From Oreohelix idahoensis (lineage: Eukaryota; Mollusca; Gastropoda; Stylommatophora; Oreohelicidae), in contig JAMPIV010019850.1 in assembly GCA_024509875.1 (NCBI GenBank), positions 430,001 to 494,000 on the forward strand: a stretch of DNA of 64,000 nt, written 5' to 3'. This document shows positions 37,125 through 48,480 of this stretch, piece after piece. A program made the translations under genes and the position numbers. Below the pieces are notes generated by a model. It worked only from the letters and a program-made list of their open reading frames with translations. It did no database searches and was not told the DNA's origin. Each line of letters opens with the position of its first letter. Position 1 is the first letter of the stretch.

Positions 37125-37711
37125 TTTAGAATTATACAGTGGAATTGTAGGGTATCAAAAAGAATTTTGCACCCCTACTTGCAGAGGCAGGAGGAACAAA
37201 CACTATATATCCTCTTCAAGAGACACTTCTAAACCTAAATAGTAGATATAGTTGTAAGGGCTTTAAGATACTTAGGCACGATAAGAAAGAAGGTAGAGTA
37301 GGGGGTGTTGAAGTCTTGGTTAACGAAACATCTAAAATTATAGACTGGGAAGTATTTGATACAACCAACATAGAAGGTATCCAGGTCACTATAGCAGCTG
37401 AACCAAACAATCTAACAATCTTAAAATTATACGCTAAAAATGGTACAATTAAAGATGAAGGAATATTGGCCATAAGCACCAGACTAGGTCCAAAAACAGT
37501 CATAGTAGGCGATTTTAATTCCCATCATTATGCTTTGGGTGGACAACATGCAGACAATGCAGGAAAGCGCCTACTTGATTTTATAGAAAACAATGACCTG
37601 CTAACACTAAATGATGGAACTGCAACTAGGATTAATCCACAAGCTAACTGGGCAGACTCAGCAACAGACATAAGTATAGTGTCAGACCTAGACTTATACC
37701 GTGGATTTTAA
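37125..37711 (+). pseudogene. LINE endonuclease, N-terminal two thirds
   Basis: Shows IIQWNCRVSKRILHP, then LQE(T)LLNLN (catalytic Glu region), TVIVGDFNSHHYALGG (the GDFN motif) and WADSATDISIVSDL. The frame is broken before 37316. It ends at an insertion immediately before the final SDH motif. Confidence 0.85.
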
Positions 37712-38345
37712 CACATAACAATTATCTAAGCACTGGCTCATCATCCACGGATATGACCACAGCACAAGCTAGCTGACAATGAATAAGTTTAACACCTCTT
37801 AACAGGTAATTTTCCTTTTATTAAGACTGCACACAGAAAAGCCACACTCGGCCACCAATAAATTTGAAATGCATATAAATACAAATGCCAATACCACTTG
37901 CCTAATGACAACTTAATCCATCAGTGTCATACCCACTGACATGTCTCGATTCAATGAACATTTCAATGACTTTCGCTCACCGGCTAAGTTCTGTACTATG
38001 ATAAAGCAATACTTAATAATAATGACTCATCATCGATGGTCTAAGGAAAGTCCACTAGAAACTACACCACCACTCTAGAAATATGCACACTAATCCTCAC
38101 CGCATGAAGAAATGGCAAGCACTATCCATGAACCACAATGGCATACATATCTCAGCAAAAAAGCTGACAGGGAACATAAGGCGACCTGCCCGTACACTCG
38201 CCAGAACTCAACTACCTTTTTTGCGCCAGAATTTGTTTCCACTTCCCTTCCGGTCAGCTGACCAAACGGATTATAAATTTATATCAATCTTGTCACTCTC
38301 AGCGTAAGCAACCTCATATTTCGGCGAACATATATACTAATAACC
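37712..38345. mobile_element. Insertion of about 630 bp inside the LINE endonuclease
   Basis: Separates YRGF from WEV...SDHLPI in the EN. It is related to the insertion at 24535-24935 (see there). There is no coding capacity and termini are unclear. It dates after the LINE. Confidence 0.6.
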
Positions 38346-38640
38346 TAACGAATATAAATTGGGAAGTGTTACAGACACAAACTCAGATCATCTGCCCATT
38401 GTAATAACCATGCATGAAAACATCATTCCACACCCAGGACCAGAGAAACCGATTTTCAACTATAAAAAAAGCAAACTGTGAAGCCTTGCAATCAGAGCTG
38501 GAGGTGATAAAATATAAAGACATGGAATCAGATGATACTGACTTGTGGGCAGAAACACTGACCAATGAAATTCTTAAAATAGCAATAAAATATATACCAA
38601 ATAAAAATATGCCACAGCACCTAAAACCAATTAAATAACA
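38346..38640 (+). pseudogene. LINE endonuclease C-terminus and linker start
   Basis: After NWEV and a one-base shift comes TDTNSDHLPIVITMHEN, the catalytic SDH motif, then FNYKKANCEALQSELEV and an acidic linker to a stop at 38638. Confidence 0.8.
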
Positions 38641-40560
38641 TTAATAAGAAAAGAAAACCTCAGTGGAATAAAGAACCAGTTGCCTGGTGGAATAAAAGCT
38701 GTGCAGAAATTCATGAGAAACGAAAAAAGGCCTTTAAAAAATATAGAAATAACAGAACAGAAGAAAACTATGATGAGTATAAACATATTAGGAATGAATC
38801 TAACAGAATAATATTTAAAGCCAAAGAAACTAACTGGAAGGAGTTTTGTCAGTCACTTAAACCTAGCACTCAAATTAGAGAAGTATGGAAAAAGCTTAAG
38901 GCAATCAAAGGGAACAATACGAAAACAATAATGCCAACAATCAAACTACCAAAGAGAGCAGAAACAGATAAAGAAAAAGCTAATGACCTTGCTGAGTATT
39001 TCCTTAAAGTCAGTGTAAAAAGTAGCCTTGGACAGGAAGAAAATGAGAGAAGAGAAAGACTTAGGATACAATTTTTAAAGGAACTACGAGATCAGATAGT
39101 TGAAACAAACTATTTAGATGCTGATATAACAGAGGAAGTTGTAACTAGTGCAATAAAAGAGAAATCTAATACTGCCTCAGCGCATGATATACTTAGTTAT
39201 GAAATCCTTAAGAAAGTACCAAAAAAAACTATAAAGTAATAACTTCCCTTTATAACAAATTCTGGAGCTTAGGAAAGATACCAAAAGCATGGAAAGTAGC
39301 TATGATAGTACCCATCCTAAAACCCAATAAGGAAGCCCATGATGTAAGTTCATATATGCCTATCTCCTTAACATCACAACTAGGTAAAATACTGGAAACT
39401 TGTTAACAAAAGTGTTAAATTCTACCGGGAAAATAATCAGTTATATAGCCCAAACCAGTCAGGGTTTAGAGCAGACAGAAGTACAGTTAACCAGCTTGTA
39501 AGATTAGAACAAGGTGTAAAATTAGGGTTCAAGAGGAAATAGAAAACTGGCAGTCTTTTTGGATGTTGCTAGAGCATATGATGAATGCTAGAGAGATGGA
39601 GCTTTTTACAAAATGAAAAAGATTGGCATTACTGGTAAAACCGATAGGTATCTAGAAAACTTTTTACAGGACAGGTATTTTGATGTACAGGTGAACAATG
39701 ATGAGTCCAGAAATATATGAACAACATAATGGGATTCCTCAGGGATCTGTGATTTCACATTCAATTTTCACTATAGATGTAAATGATTGAGAAGATGAAT
39801 TTAACGAATTTAAGAATGCATTATCACAATTTGCAGATGACTGTGCCATTTGGCGATCTGGAAAAAATGTGGACCATGTTTACCAAAAACTCCAACAACC
39901 AAAAGACAAAGTTTCACAGTGGATGAAAAGTTGGGGTTTCCAAATTAATGTAAACAAAACAGTAGGTATGATATTCAGCAAAGGAAAGTAAAAAACAAAA
40001 CAAAACAAAACCAATATACCCATTAAAGGACAGAAAATATGTACCTCCTCAACAACTAAATTTCTGGGCATAACTTTAGATAAGCAACTAAATTGGAATA
40101 AACATAAAGACAATTTAGTAGAAAGCTGTAGGGGACCCCTAAATATACTAAGGATAGTAAAAGGTAGTGGATAGAAAGCTTATGTAGAAGTCTTTCATCA
40201 GTGGGAAATTAGATTATGCCAGCATAGTCTTTGACTCCGCTGCGGCTTCTAACAAAGCCCCTAAATATACTAACTAGGAGTAAAGTAGCAGAAGAAGTGA
40301 CACACCCAGCACATAAAGCATTTGTCAAAAACTAACCAAGTGTTTGGGACGTCCCCTTAAATAAAGAAAGATATCCAGCAGGGTGGAGAACTATAGAAGA
40401 TCTAACACAGTTCAAAGAACTGTCAAACACAATTAAAAATAGCAATAAATATAGAAGCACAATACCATCCTGGGAACTAAAACACCAATCATAGACTACT
40501 CACTTATTGAAAAGATCAAACAAAATATAGAAGATAAGGAAGCCAAGACGAAAAGTAGAA
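38641..40560 (+). pseudogene. LINE linker and reverse transcriptase, heavily mutated
   Basis: Linker PVAWWNKSCAEIHEKRKKAF and NWKEFCQSLKPSTQ, then TASAHDILSYEILKK, WKVAMIVPILKPNKEAHDVS, PISLTSQLGKILE, GIPQGSVISHSIF (motif B) and LSQFADDCAIWRSG (motif C), and the thumb (FLGITLDKQLNWNKH). The motif A region near 39545-39600 (AVFLDVARAYD-like) is shifted and carries stops. Numerous stops follow motif C. Confidence 0.85.
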
Positions 40561-40563
40561 AGT

Positions 40564-40974
40564 TAAAGTCTGGCCGTCTACACTGATGGATCCAAGGGTG
40601 ATAGTTGGAAACTAGGTGCATGAGAAGTAATACGACATTGGGGAATAAAGAAGAGCTACAGTGTAACTGAAGGGGCTTCAATTTTTACCGCAGAGATGGT
40701 AGCAATTCTAAAATGTTTAGAAATAATCGAAGATAACCCACCAGAAGCTGTTACGATATTTACAGACTCACTATCATCACAACAAGCCCAAGAACACCCA
40801 GGTAAATGTAGCCGGCCAGACATAAAGGAAGAAATTCTTGCAATTAATACATCACTAGGGAACAGAGGATGTAGTGTGAGGCTAGTGTGGGTTCCAGCAC
40901 ACATAGGTATAGCTGGTAACGATTTGGCAGACCAAAACGCCAAGTATGGAAGGATAAGTAAAAACAATATATGA
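40564..40974 (+). pseudogene. LINE RNase H domain
   Basis: Reads LAVYTDGSKGDSWKLGA, a TGA near 40621, SIFTAEMVAILKCLEI, TIFTDSLSSQQAQ and VPAHIGIAGNDLADQNA. The first Asp, the Glu, the second Asp, and the His and final Asp of the catalytic set are all visible. One stop, otherwise a good frame to TGA at 40972. Confidence 0.9.
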
Positions 40975-41402
40975 GCAGGACTGGGAAGGTCGGAGATCAA
41001 GAGCCAAGTGAAGCTAACTATAAACGAGGAATGGAAGACAACATGGAAGAACAACAGAAAAGGCAGACATGCGTTCAAACTGCTGAAAGAACCAACAAGG
41101 ACGTGCCAGGTCAGAGAACTAAAGGTACCCTGGAACAAAAAGCTGTGGCGTCTCCGTCTCGGTGCAGCATACTTCATGATAGAGGAACCACACTGCCAAG
41201 AATGTGAGTAAGAAAATGACATTGACGACTACCTGATCCACTGTAGAAAACATGATCAACAGAGGCTAGAATTAAAAACATACTTTAGAAATAACAATAT
41301 ATACATGACAGGGGATAAGGTGTTACGTATAGATGCCCCAGGGGAAGCCCAATCAATACTTAAACGATATATACATAAAACAAAGGAAAGCATACAAGGT
41401 TA
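40975..41402 (+). pseudogene. LINE C-terminal zinc-binding tail
   Basis: Reads TINEEWKTTWKNNRKG, LWRLRLGAAYFMIEEPHCQE, C, a stop, ENDIDDYLIHCRKHDQQ and LKRYIHKTKESIQG. The C..C...H....C arrangement is the usual last module of this LINE group. The copy at 23.3-23.7 kb lacks the second Cys (HCQEFQ). Confidence 0.85.
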
Positions 41403-41577
41403 GTAACAATGGCAATATAAAACAACAATAACAAAAATGATACTTCAGAAAAGACATTCAACCAAACAGAAATTAAGCAACAAAAACTAACAAATCATAA
41501 AAAACCAGAAAAATTAGCAAACCTATTAACAACTCATAGGACATGGAAAGACAACGAGATTTAAAAAAAAAAAAACA

Positions 41578-43654
41578 CTAATACAAATTAAAACCAAGTG
41601 CAAAGGACAATAGTTATCTATAAACAATACAAAACTGAAAATAAAATGGCAAATACTAATATAAATTAAAATCAGCAACTGCAAAAGACAATAGTTATTT
41701 AAACTTAATACAAAATTAGTACATACAATGACACTAAATACCCCAATTATAACCAATTTTCGGGCTGAACAGGGTAGACCAAAACGGAACGAGAAGAGAC
41801 AATAATGGTCAGCTGTTAAGTGCCCGCTCTCCACCCATCACCTTTTTAAAACAACGGCGAAGACCCTTTTCGCAAGAGTGGTCCAGACGAGAGAAACGAA
41901 GTTAGGCGCGCCCTGTGTGGGTAGAAGATGAACAAAGATACGACACGTGAGTTTGATTTTAAAGCAGAATTACATTAGTGTTCTGTAGCTTTAAAATTAT
42001 ATTCACCGTGAGTCTGTTCTAATGTTTGAGAGAATAGATAGATGTGTTTCCAACGGAGATTTCTTCCAGGACATTAGATTTTGTTTTAAAGTTATAGATG
42101 AGTGAAAATAATGTGTGGATAGGTTTTGTTAGTCGTGTTAAGTCCAGACTGTGGCTGTAAGGATATAGAAGGAACTTATTCCATTCATGAGACCGGGCAG
42201 AAGGGCAAATATAGTAAGAACCTATTTCATACATGGAACTGGACAGAGATGATATCAGGGACTGAAATTTAGATAATATTAGATAGTGCCAACATGGCAG
42301 ACGGCGGCCACGTGTTAAATGTGCGTAAGGATGACGCATGTGAGCGGCAGTAACATTTTTAGTTACCACGTGCTATTGTTTTGTTTGGTTTGTTTGCTTA
42401 TTTGTTTGATGTTTGTTCATTAGTTTGCTTTGTGGGTTTGGGTCCCTGACAGGGTTGTATGAATAAATACAGCCCCCTGCCTTAGAATCAAGAGTTTTAT
42501 TGTTGTTCGGGTCGGTGCGAGTGTGCAAGAAAGTGATCACATATCACAACAGCATCATCATTTCTCGCCAAACCTATCACATTATCAAGTCTCAAATTTA
42601 AGGTAAGTAAATGTCTGCCGAAATCTTTCCTAGACTTGACGATTGAGGTGAAGCCAAAAAATAGAACACTAAGTAAACAAATAAATTAGCTCATCACAGC
42701 TATGTCACAGTTACCACTGACCCTCAGAGGAAACAAGCGAGCAGTGATTAGTGTTAGGCTTTATCCAAGAGCAAGTTTCATGCCAGAAATAGGCCACGAG
42801 CTAATTTTACTACAAGTAACAACAATACCTTTAGTACGAGAATTAGACTTAAGTGTTAGTTTCTCCGAGTATTGAAAGTAAAGTTGTCTGCTTTTATCAA
42901 AAGTCATTAGATCTACTAAATGTAGATCTAGTGCCAGAATTGTAGCACTTGTATTGTATGAAGCAGACCACAAATTAAGCCTTTCTGAGGGATGTTCAAT
43001 CGGTGATGCTGTGTAAGTTACTAATATGTAAACATAAGTTAATATGCATTTTCTGTTTGAGGCAAAAATATTTGTTAATTATCTCTCCTAGCTACATTGC
43101 TGATACATGTACGTCTGTATCACAGTGTAAATTTAGCCTATATATGAGACTCTCAAGTAATGGTTACTCTTTGTTTTATCGCTTGATTGACAGCATAGGG
43201 AAACGCATCAACAGTTGATGGCGCACGTGTATCCTCGAATATGGATATTTAATAAACTCGTGTGATCTTTCCCGCATTTTGCAACTCAAATATTTGTTGT
43301 GGAGCAACAGATGAAGCCACCAGACTTGATGTGTCTACTTGGACAGCTCTGGCTTTTACTGTGACCCACTCATGTCTAAACTCCGTAAATAGATCAGTAT
43401 ATTACGTCATTTGAATGCACGCAGCTACTCTAATCTAGACTCACATAGCACTGCCTACTCAGTCATCATAGTCTGAAGTGACATGAAGGAGTGCAGCAGT
43501 GCACCCAGTTTTCTTCGACGCGTCTGAATTATTTCAGCGTTTACCACTCACCGATATAGGTGGTCTATTGTCTTATTCCAATGAATTCCTTCAATAAAAA
43601 TAAGCTAATATGTCTTAAAATATTAATAATAATGTATAGGAACTTAAAAAAAGA
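41578..43654. other. Unassigned, possibly including a solo LTR end near 42.3-42.56 kb
   Basis: AT-rich after the LINE tail. At 42440-42560 a TATGAATAAATACAGC signal followed by a T-rich stretch and a CACAACA end resembles the R/U5 of an LTR, but no matching TG start, second LTR or target duplication was found. Plus frame 43003-43218 has no recognisable domain. Confidence 0.35.
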
Positions 43655-44345
43655 CGGACAAAAGAAAGAATCAATGGTCATCTGGAACAAAATGACTTCT
43701 CTAGAATACATCATTACAGTGAGTGGAAAAGTTTTGAAGGAATTCAATAAATTCAAATACGTAGGTGGGTTAATAATGTCAGATAGAAGATGCATCTCAC
43801 ACATTAAAGGGTAGAATATCCCGGACGAAAGCAGCACTCTATAAAATGATAAGTATTTGACACAACAATTCTTTGTCAATGGAAGTAAGAATGTGACTTG
43901 TTCAGTGTCCTATTAAACCAATCCTGACATACGGCAATGGGTATGAAATTTAGTAAACACGTAGGATAATTACTAGAGATCTAAGATAGGTGTTTTTGTA
44001 AAATAATGATAAAAATACAATGGGTAGCAAAAACCAACCAATGAGCAAATGTAGCTTGTTCGTCATATTTGATGCAACTCACTTTCTTTGTGCATGTTAT
44101 GAGAACATCGTGACAACAGGAAAGACAGAAGGAAAGAGAGGACAACAAAGTCATAACATATTGAGCACTTTGACATCATCACGGCATGCACAGAAGTCAA
44201 CAACAGAATTAATAAACATAACTGCAGACAGAATGTTTAGGAGAATCACGATCATTTTTAAAAACATAAAATGTTGCCTGTTATCGGCGAGACGCGTCCT
44301 GTTCAACCTAATCGGTTATATTAGGGCGCATGTCCAAACATAAAA
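43655..44345 (+). pseudogene. RTE-like LINE, RT C-terminus to 3'UTR
   Basis: Plus strand: KKESMVIWNKMTSLEYIITV, VLKEFNKFKYVGGLI, KAALYKMISI, SLSMEVRM, CPIKPILTYGN, QWVAKTNQ, FFVHVM, then VTTGKTEGKRGQ, KSTTELINITADRMFR. The order and spacing match a common RTE-like ORF2 end. Many stops and shifts. The 3'UTR (GGTTATATTAGGGCGCATGT) recurs inverted at 6948-7025. Confidence 0.78.
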
Positions 44346-44502
44346 GACCTTTAGATCTGGTAACTTAGTCACATGATCATTGACGCCACCAGGCATAGGA
44401 ACTATAATAATATTAAAAATAAGAAGGAGGAGAGGAATACGAACAAGAGGGAGCAGAAAAACTCTTTTTTCTGACCTTGAAAATTGGGTGCCTGTACCAG
44501 GA

Positions 44503-45435
44503 TTACGTTTGTTGTTTAGGACTATAGTAGAACATACCCAGGGTCATGGCCATGCACGTAAGAAATTCATTAACCATGTCATGACCTAACTTATGCCCGT
44601 TGCTAGAGTTGAAGAGTGTACCGTGGCCACTGGATACTTTTATATTTGTATTTGTGCCGGGTAAACAGGGAAATGGCGACTGAGTGTCTTGATACTTGTG
44701 CGGAGATGGTGCTACTAGACATGAATGATGGGGCTCTTTACTTCGGATGTCCGTTGTTGTGGATTGTTCTGGACCAAAGCAGGATAACGTTTTATTTTTG
44801 ACATATGGTGTAGGCGGGCATGCACAAGGTTCCTTTTTTCCCGCATCACCAGGTGGAGTCGATGGAGGCTGAGGTAGATGGGTCACATGCTCTTTTTTGT
44901 TGTCTGTTGGTAGCTGTTGAGTAAATCCAGAGGACGTGTCTTTAATGTTATGTGGTGTATGGGATCTTTTCCGGCATTTCTTTTTTCTTGCACACCTTGA
45001 CGGCGTAAATGGTGGCTGTCGTAGATGAGCTGCGAGTTCTTTTTGTGTGTCTGTTGTTAGCTGTTGAGTAAGACCGGATTCTTTAGTGGCATGTGGTGAA
45101 GAGGGTACTTTACGGCATTTCTTTTTTCTGGTACGTCCTGAATGCTTTGATGGGGGCTGTGGTAGATCAGCCATGTACTCTTTTTTGTAATCTGTTGGTA
45201 GCTGTTGAGTAAGACCGGAGGACGTGTCTTTAATGGCATGTGGTGTATGGGATCTTTTACGGAATTTCTTTTTTCTCGCACAACCTGTCAGTTCTGTTGA
45301 CATTTGGGGTAGATAGCAAAGGTAATCTTGTCTGTCACCTGCATTCGGTGATTCTACCAGCAGCTGAGGACCCTGAACTTCACCTTTTTTTCTATGCCTA
45401 CGTTTTGGCGGTGTAGAAGGTAGAGCAGTAGCCAT
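44503..45435 (-). CDS. Orphan 310-residue basic, proline-rich repeat protein
   Basis: The longest clean frame with a defined start. The ATG at 45435 is preceded by an in-frame TAA 9 bases upstream. The protein starts MATALPSTPPKRRHRKKGEV. It contains three full repeats of 47-49 residues at about 74-120, 121-169 and 170-218, plus a partial one before them. Each starts G(L/F)TQQL(P/T)TD, runs through PQPPS-like and ends in a basic box (CARKKKCRKRSHTPH) resembling a nuclear localisation signal. The C-terminal third is Ser/Thr/Pro-rich and unrelated to the repeats. There is no signal peptide, membrane segment or known domain. An AT-rich TATA-like stretch lies about 70-80 bp upstream. It could be a host single-exon gene, a first exon, or a chance frame in a minisatellite. 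I do not recognise it. Confidence 0.5.
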   Translation of the reverse strand: MATALPSTPPKRRHRKKGEVQGPQLLVESPNAGDRQDYLCYLPQMSTELTGCARKKKFRKRSHTPHAIKDTSSGLTQQLPTDYKKEYMADLPQPPSKHSGRTRKKKCRKVPSSPHATKESGLTQQLTTDTQKELAAHLRQPPFTPSRCARKKKCRKRSHTPHNIKDTSSGFTQQLPTDNKKEHVTHLPQPPSTPPGDAGKKEPCACPPTPYVKNKTLSCFGPEQSTTTDIRSKEPHHSCLVAPSPHKYQDTQSPFPCLPGTNTNIKVSSGHGTLFNSSNGHKLGHDMVNEFLTCMAMTLGMFYYSPKQQT

Positions 45436-46649
45436 TATTGCTTAGAAGTCACTACGGTTATTATTGTCCTCAAGCATGAAGCTGTTGAATTTGTATCAAA
45501 GATTTATTTATTTATTGTACCTTGCTTGGTGTTTTTATTATTGATTAGATTTTCATCGGCTGGACATGGAACTGCTTTAGTGGACAGACCGCTGTCCTCC
45601 CTTAGGATGTGTGCGAGGACAAACTACAGACGGAATTCCGGGGACGGTGCAGACGAACTTCCGGGAACGGTGCAGACGAACTTCCGGCGACGGTGCAGAC
45701 GGTACAAGAGCTTACAATTAAGGTGTGCTTGTGTGTGCGGGTATTCATTGTTTGTCCCATGAAAATAGATAGGTACCGAACAGGATGGAAGCTTATTGAA
45801 AAACTAGAGCACACTTAAGCAGTTAATTCATGAATTAATAACGGTAGGGAATATACTTGGACAGTATAACAATGATATTGAAGATACTTACTTCCAACAA
45901 TTCAGCATGTATTTAACATACAGAACTTGCGGAGGATTACTTTTTACAAATATTTTTAGGTCATCACTGAACACTGTCACGTCCAGCTAGTCAAATTCAT
46001 CTTGCAATAAAACATAATATAATAAGTTTAAACGGCTGAAGTGAAGCTCGCAAGAATAATTGAAGTGAACAGCAGACGAAAGAAATATGGCGTCTCATAA
46101 CAATATTAATAATCCAGTACGCATCTAACAATACTTACATAAATGCCTGATAAGAACTAATGAACAAATACACAATATACAAACAAATTTAAGTAGAAGA
46201 CAACCAACCTTCATTAGACGTGTAACCAAAAGTGGAGAAATCTAAAACATTGTCGACATAGACAAAATGGTGGGAAGAACAAGAAGAGTACAGCAGACAA
46301 GAAATGATAATGGATAGCTTGACAGTATGGCTTAGACAGAGAGTAACAGCAGAACTGATGATGAGTACCAACAATCTGATTACAGGGAGGAGCATCATCA
46401 CCCACACCTCAATGCATGGAATAAGAGTTGATTGAAGACAGAGGCATAAGTATTATAATTGAAAATAATTTTCACTGAGACTAGAGGAAAATAATTTTCT
46501 CAGCAAACTCATGCCATGCTTCATGTTGAACATACACGTTGTATTCGTACCGCCTCCTGGGACTTGAATAAATGGATGGATTTTTGAAGGAAGCAGCAGG
46601 CGGTAAACTAAATCTACATACCAAGCATCATTTCTTTCATCATTCACTC
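45436..46649. other. Upstream flank, with a 23-bp repeat
   Basis: At 45638-45703 there are nearly three copies of a 23-bp unit (CCGGGAACGGTGCAGACGAA plus CTT). The remainder is AT-rich without a supported gene; minus frame 46453-46659 has no domain. Confidence 0.5.
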
Positions 46650-46737
46650 CCTGCTCCATATAGGACTTGGGACTACCTCTGCTTTTGGTTCTCTGTAAGA
46701 AGCTCGCAATAAAGCAGTCACCAGCCCTGGCAGTGTG
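46650..46737 (+). repeat. Dispersed repeat (GCTCCATAT family), short copy
   Basis: CTCCCTGCTCCATATAGGAC and GCAGTCACCAGCCCTGGCAG, interrupted by the 200-bp repeat that begins at 46738. The family continues in full at 50680. Confidence 0.75.
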
Positions 46738-46935
46738 TCACGGATTGCCTCCCTTGCTTTGCAGTAGTGGTCCAACAGTGGCCAAAACTCAAAAGTATCT
46801 AATATGGGCTTCAAATGTGTCTACCTTCGTACAAGATTATTCTTGGCAGAGTGGTAGATAGAAGGATAATGAAGTTTCTATCTCAAGGGGGTTTTCACAA
46901 GATATTCAGAAAAGCGAGAACAATGCTGCATTGGC
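46738..46935 (+). repeat. 200-bp dispersed repeat, copy 2
   Basis: TGTCACGGATTGCCTCCCTT through GAGAACAATGCTGCATTGGC, matching 25018-25235. Confidence 0.88.
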
Positions 46936-47164
46936 TGAGCCCGGTAACTCTATGATCTGCCGACAACTTTTGTGAAGGATTAGGCAATTATTAATTTTAT
47001 CTCGTCAAGCCCCCACCCTGATTTACTCAATGAAATTCTTATTATTATGGTATAGCTCTGTTTAGAGTGTCTTTAGTAAACTTACTGAGACAAATATGAA
47101 ATACATTTAAAATGATTAAATTGTGGTAAAGTGGGATGATATAAATATTTATAGGGGACTTAGT

Positions 47165-48480
47165 GTACTGACTGAGATCAGCTGTGAAGGTATCTGTATC
47201 TAATAGGTGTAGTGTTTTACAGATAACCTTACTTGCTACCACATTATAACTCAGTCAGAATTATTCTGGAATATTGTGATGACTACGTTAAATGTCTAGG
47301 GTATGTATATGATGAAGTGTAAGTCACAACAACAACAGATAGATAAACAATTTAATTTATTCCACCACACTTGACAACACTGTGACACTCACACACATTT
47401 AACACTCTATAAGACTATCTTAAATGAGGCACTGGTAAAGTTTCCAATATAAATATGTATTAATTACTCTCACTAATATATGTGTCCTGATTCAAATACA
47501 AAGTGAACCAGGAATCACAATCAATTTTAATTACAATTTATATGTACAGAATTTATCAATATGAACCTTGTAATGACATATTTTATTAATATTATCCTAT
47601 GTGTGTCAGTTGTGTAGTGGTAATATAAGGTAATACTGGGTTTGTTTTTTCAAGCTATGTTGTTATTTGTCATCATGACTTCAAGTGTTTGTTTATCTTG
47701 GAAATAATATGGGGAAAAGTTCCCAGTTCCTATCAATTTAAACACTGTATTTTCCCTCTGTTTTATTATAAAGTCAGATTTTGAGGGGGGCATAATGTTG
47801 AGCTCCTCTGGCCACAGACGCTTATCTTTTGTGATGGCGGCAGGAAAAGACTCCTCTGCTCGATAGCCTCCCTGTGTTCTGGAGACACCTCACTGGTCAC
47901 TATCTGGACCCAGGAGTATGCTGTCAGCCTCTAGGTTCAGCAAAGCTCAGACCAGGTGCTGCTCAATAACTTTAGGACCACGGTCCCTGAAACAAGAAGG
48001 TTGTACCTCCTATTTCAGAACTAATTTATAATAAATTTCCAGACTGAACACAATACATAACAAACACTGAGTTCAGAGCGGTAGGCCAACTGCTATCTTC
48101 ATCTGAAACAATTTTCTCCAGTATACTCCTCCCTAATGGTTACTACGCCTCTGCAATTCCAGCATTATTTCTTTCTAGTCAATAAGATAGGTGTCAGTGT
48201 ACTGTTTGGCAATTCCATGTAGTTTTACTTTCCTCCGACACTTTCTGTTCAGGTTGGAGCACTATATAGGCTTTACCTCATGTTCGCTACTGAACCACAC
48301 ATATATACAGACATAAATTATCAATTTACATTCAATTTTCATTAAAAAGATATCAAATATTTCAAGCTTACCACAATTCATGGAATAATACACAGTTACG
48401 TTGACTGGCAATGAATATAGCACAATTTCGATCTGCCGATGTCCCAGGCTTTTATTTAGAAAAATATGCACTGGCGCTCA
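47165..48480 (-). repeat. Large dispersed repeat, copy 2, with minus-strand coding remnant
   Basis: Colinear with 18310-19650. The minus-strand frame 47930-47650 reads AYSWVQIVTSEVSPEHREAI, then PSQKISVCGQRSST and LEVMMTNNNIA to a stop, aligning loosely with copy 1. The donor-like TTGTG|GTAAGCTTG (minus) near 48370 corresponds to copy 1 at 19530 and the scrap at 27.97 kb. Confidence 0.5.

Larger units (their letters stand above)
36366..41577 (+). mobile_element. Nearly full-length LINE (ORF1, EN, RT, RNase H, CCHC tail, poly(A))
   Basis: Plus strand, ordered ORF1 coiled coil, EN (split by an insertion), linker, RT, RNase H, zinc-binding C-terminus, 3'UTR and A-tail at 41563-41575. RNase H after RT places it with I/Jockey-type LINEs. 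Many stops and shifts. A second, 5'-truncated copy of its 3' end lies at 23325-23719. TSDs were not identified. Confidence 0.88.

Noticed and set aside
42290..42556. Solo LTR
   Set aside because: An AATAAA-containing, U5-like end is present, but I found no TG start, no second LTR and no target duplication.
44616..44801. 61-residue plus frame
   Set aside because: Antisense shadow of the 310-residue orphan frame.
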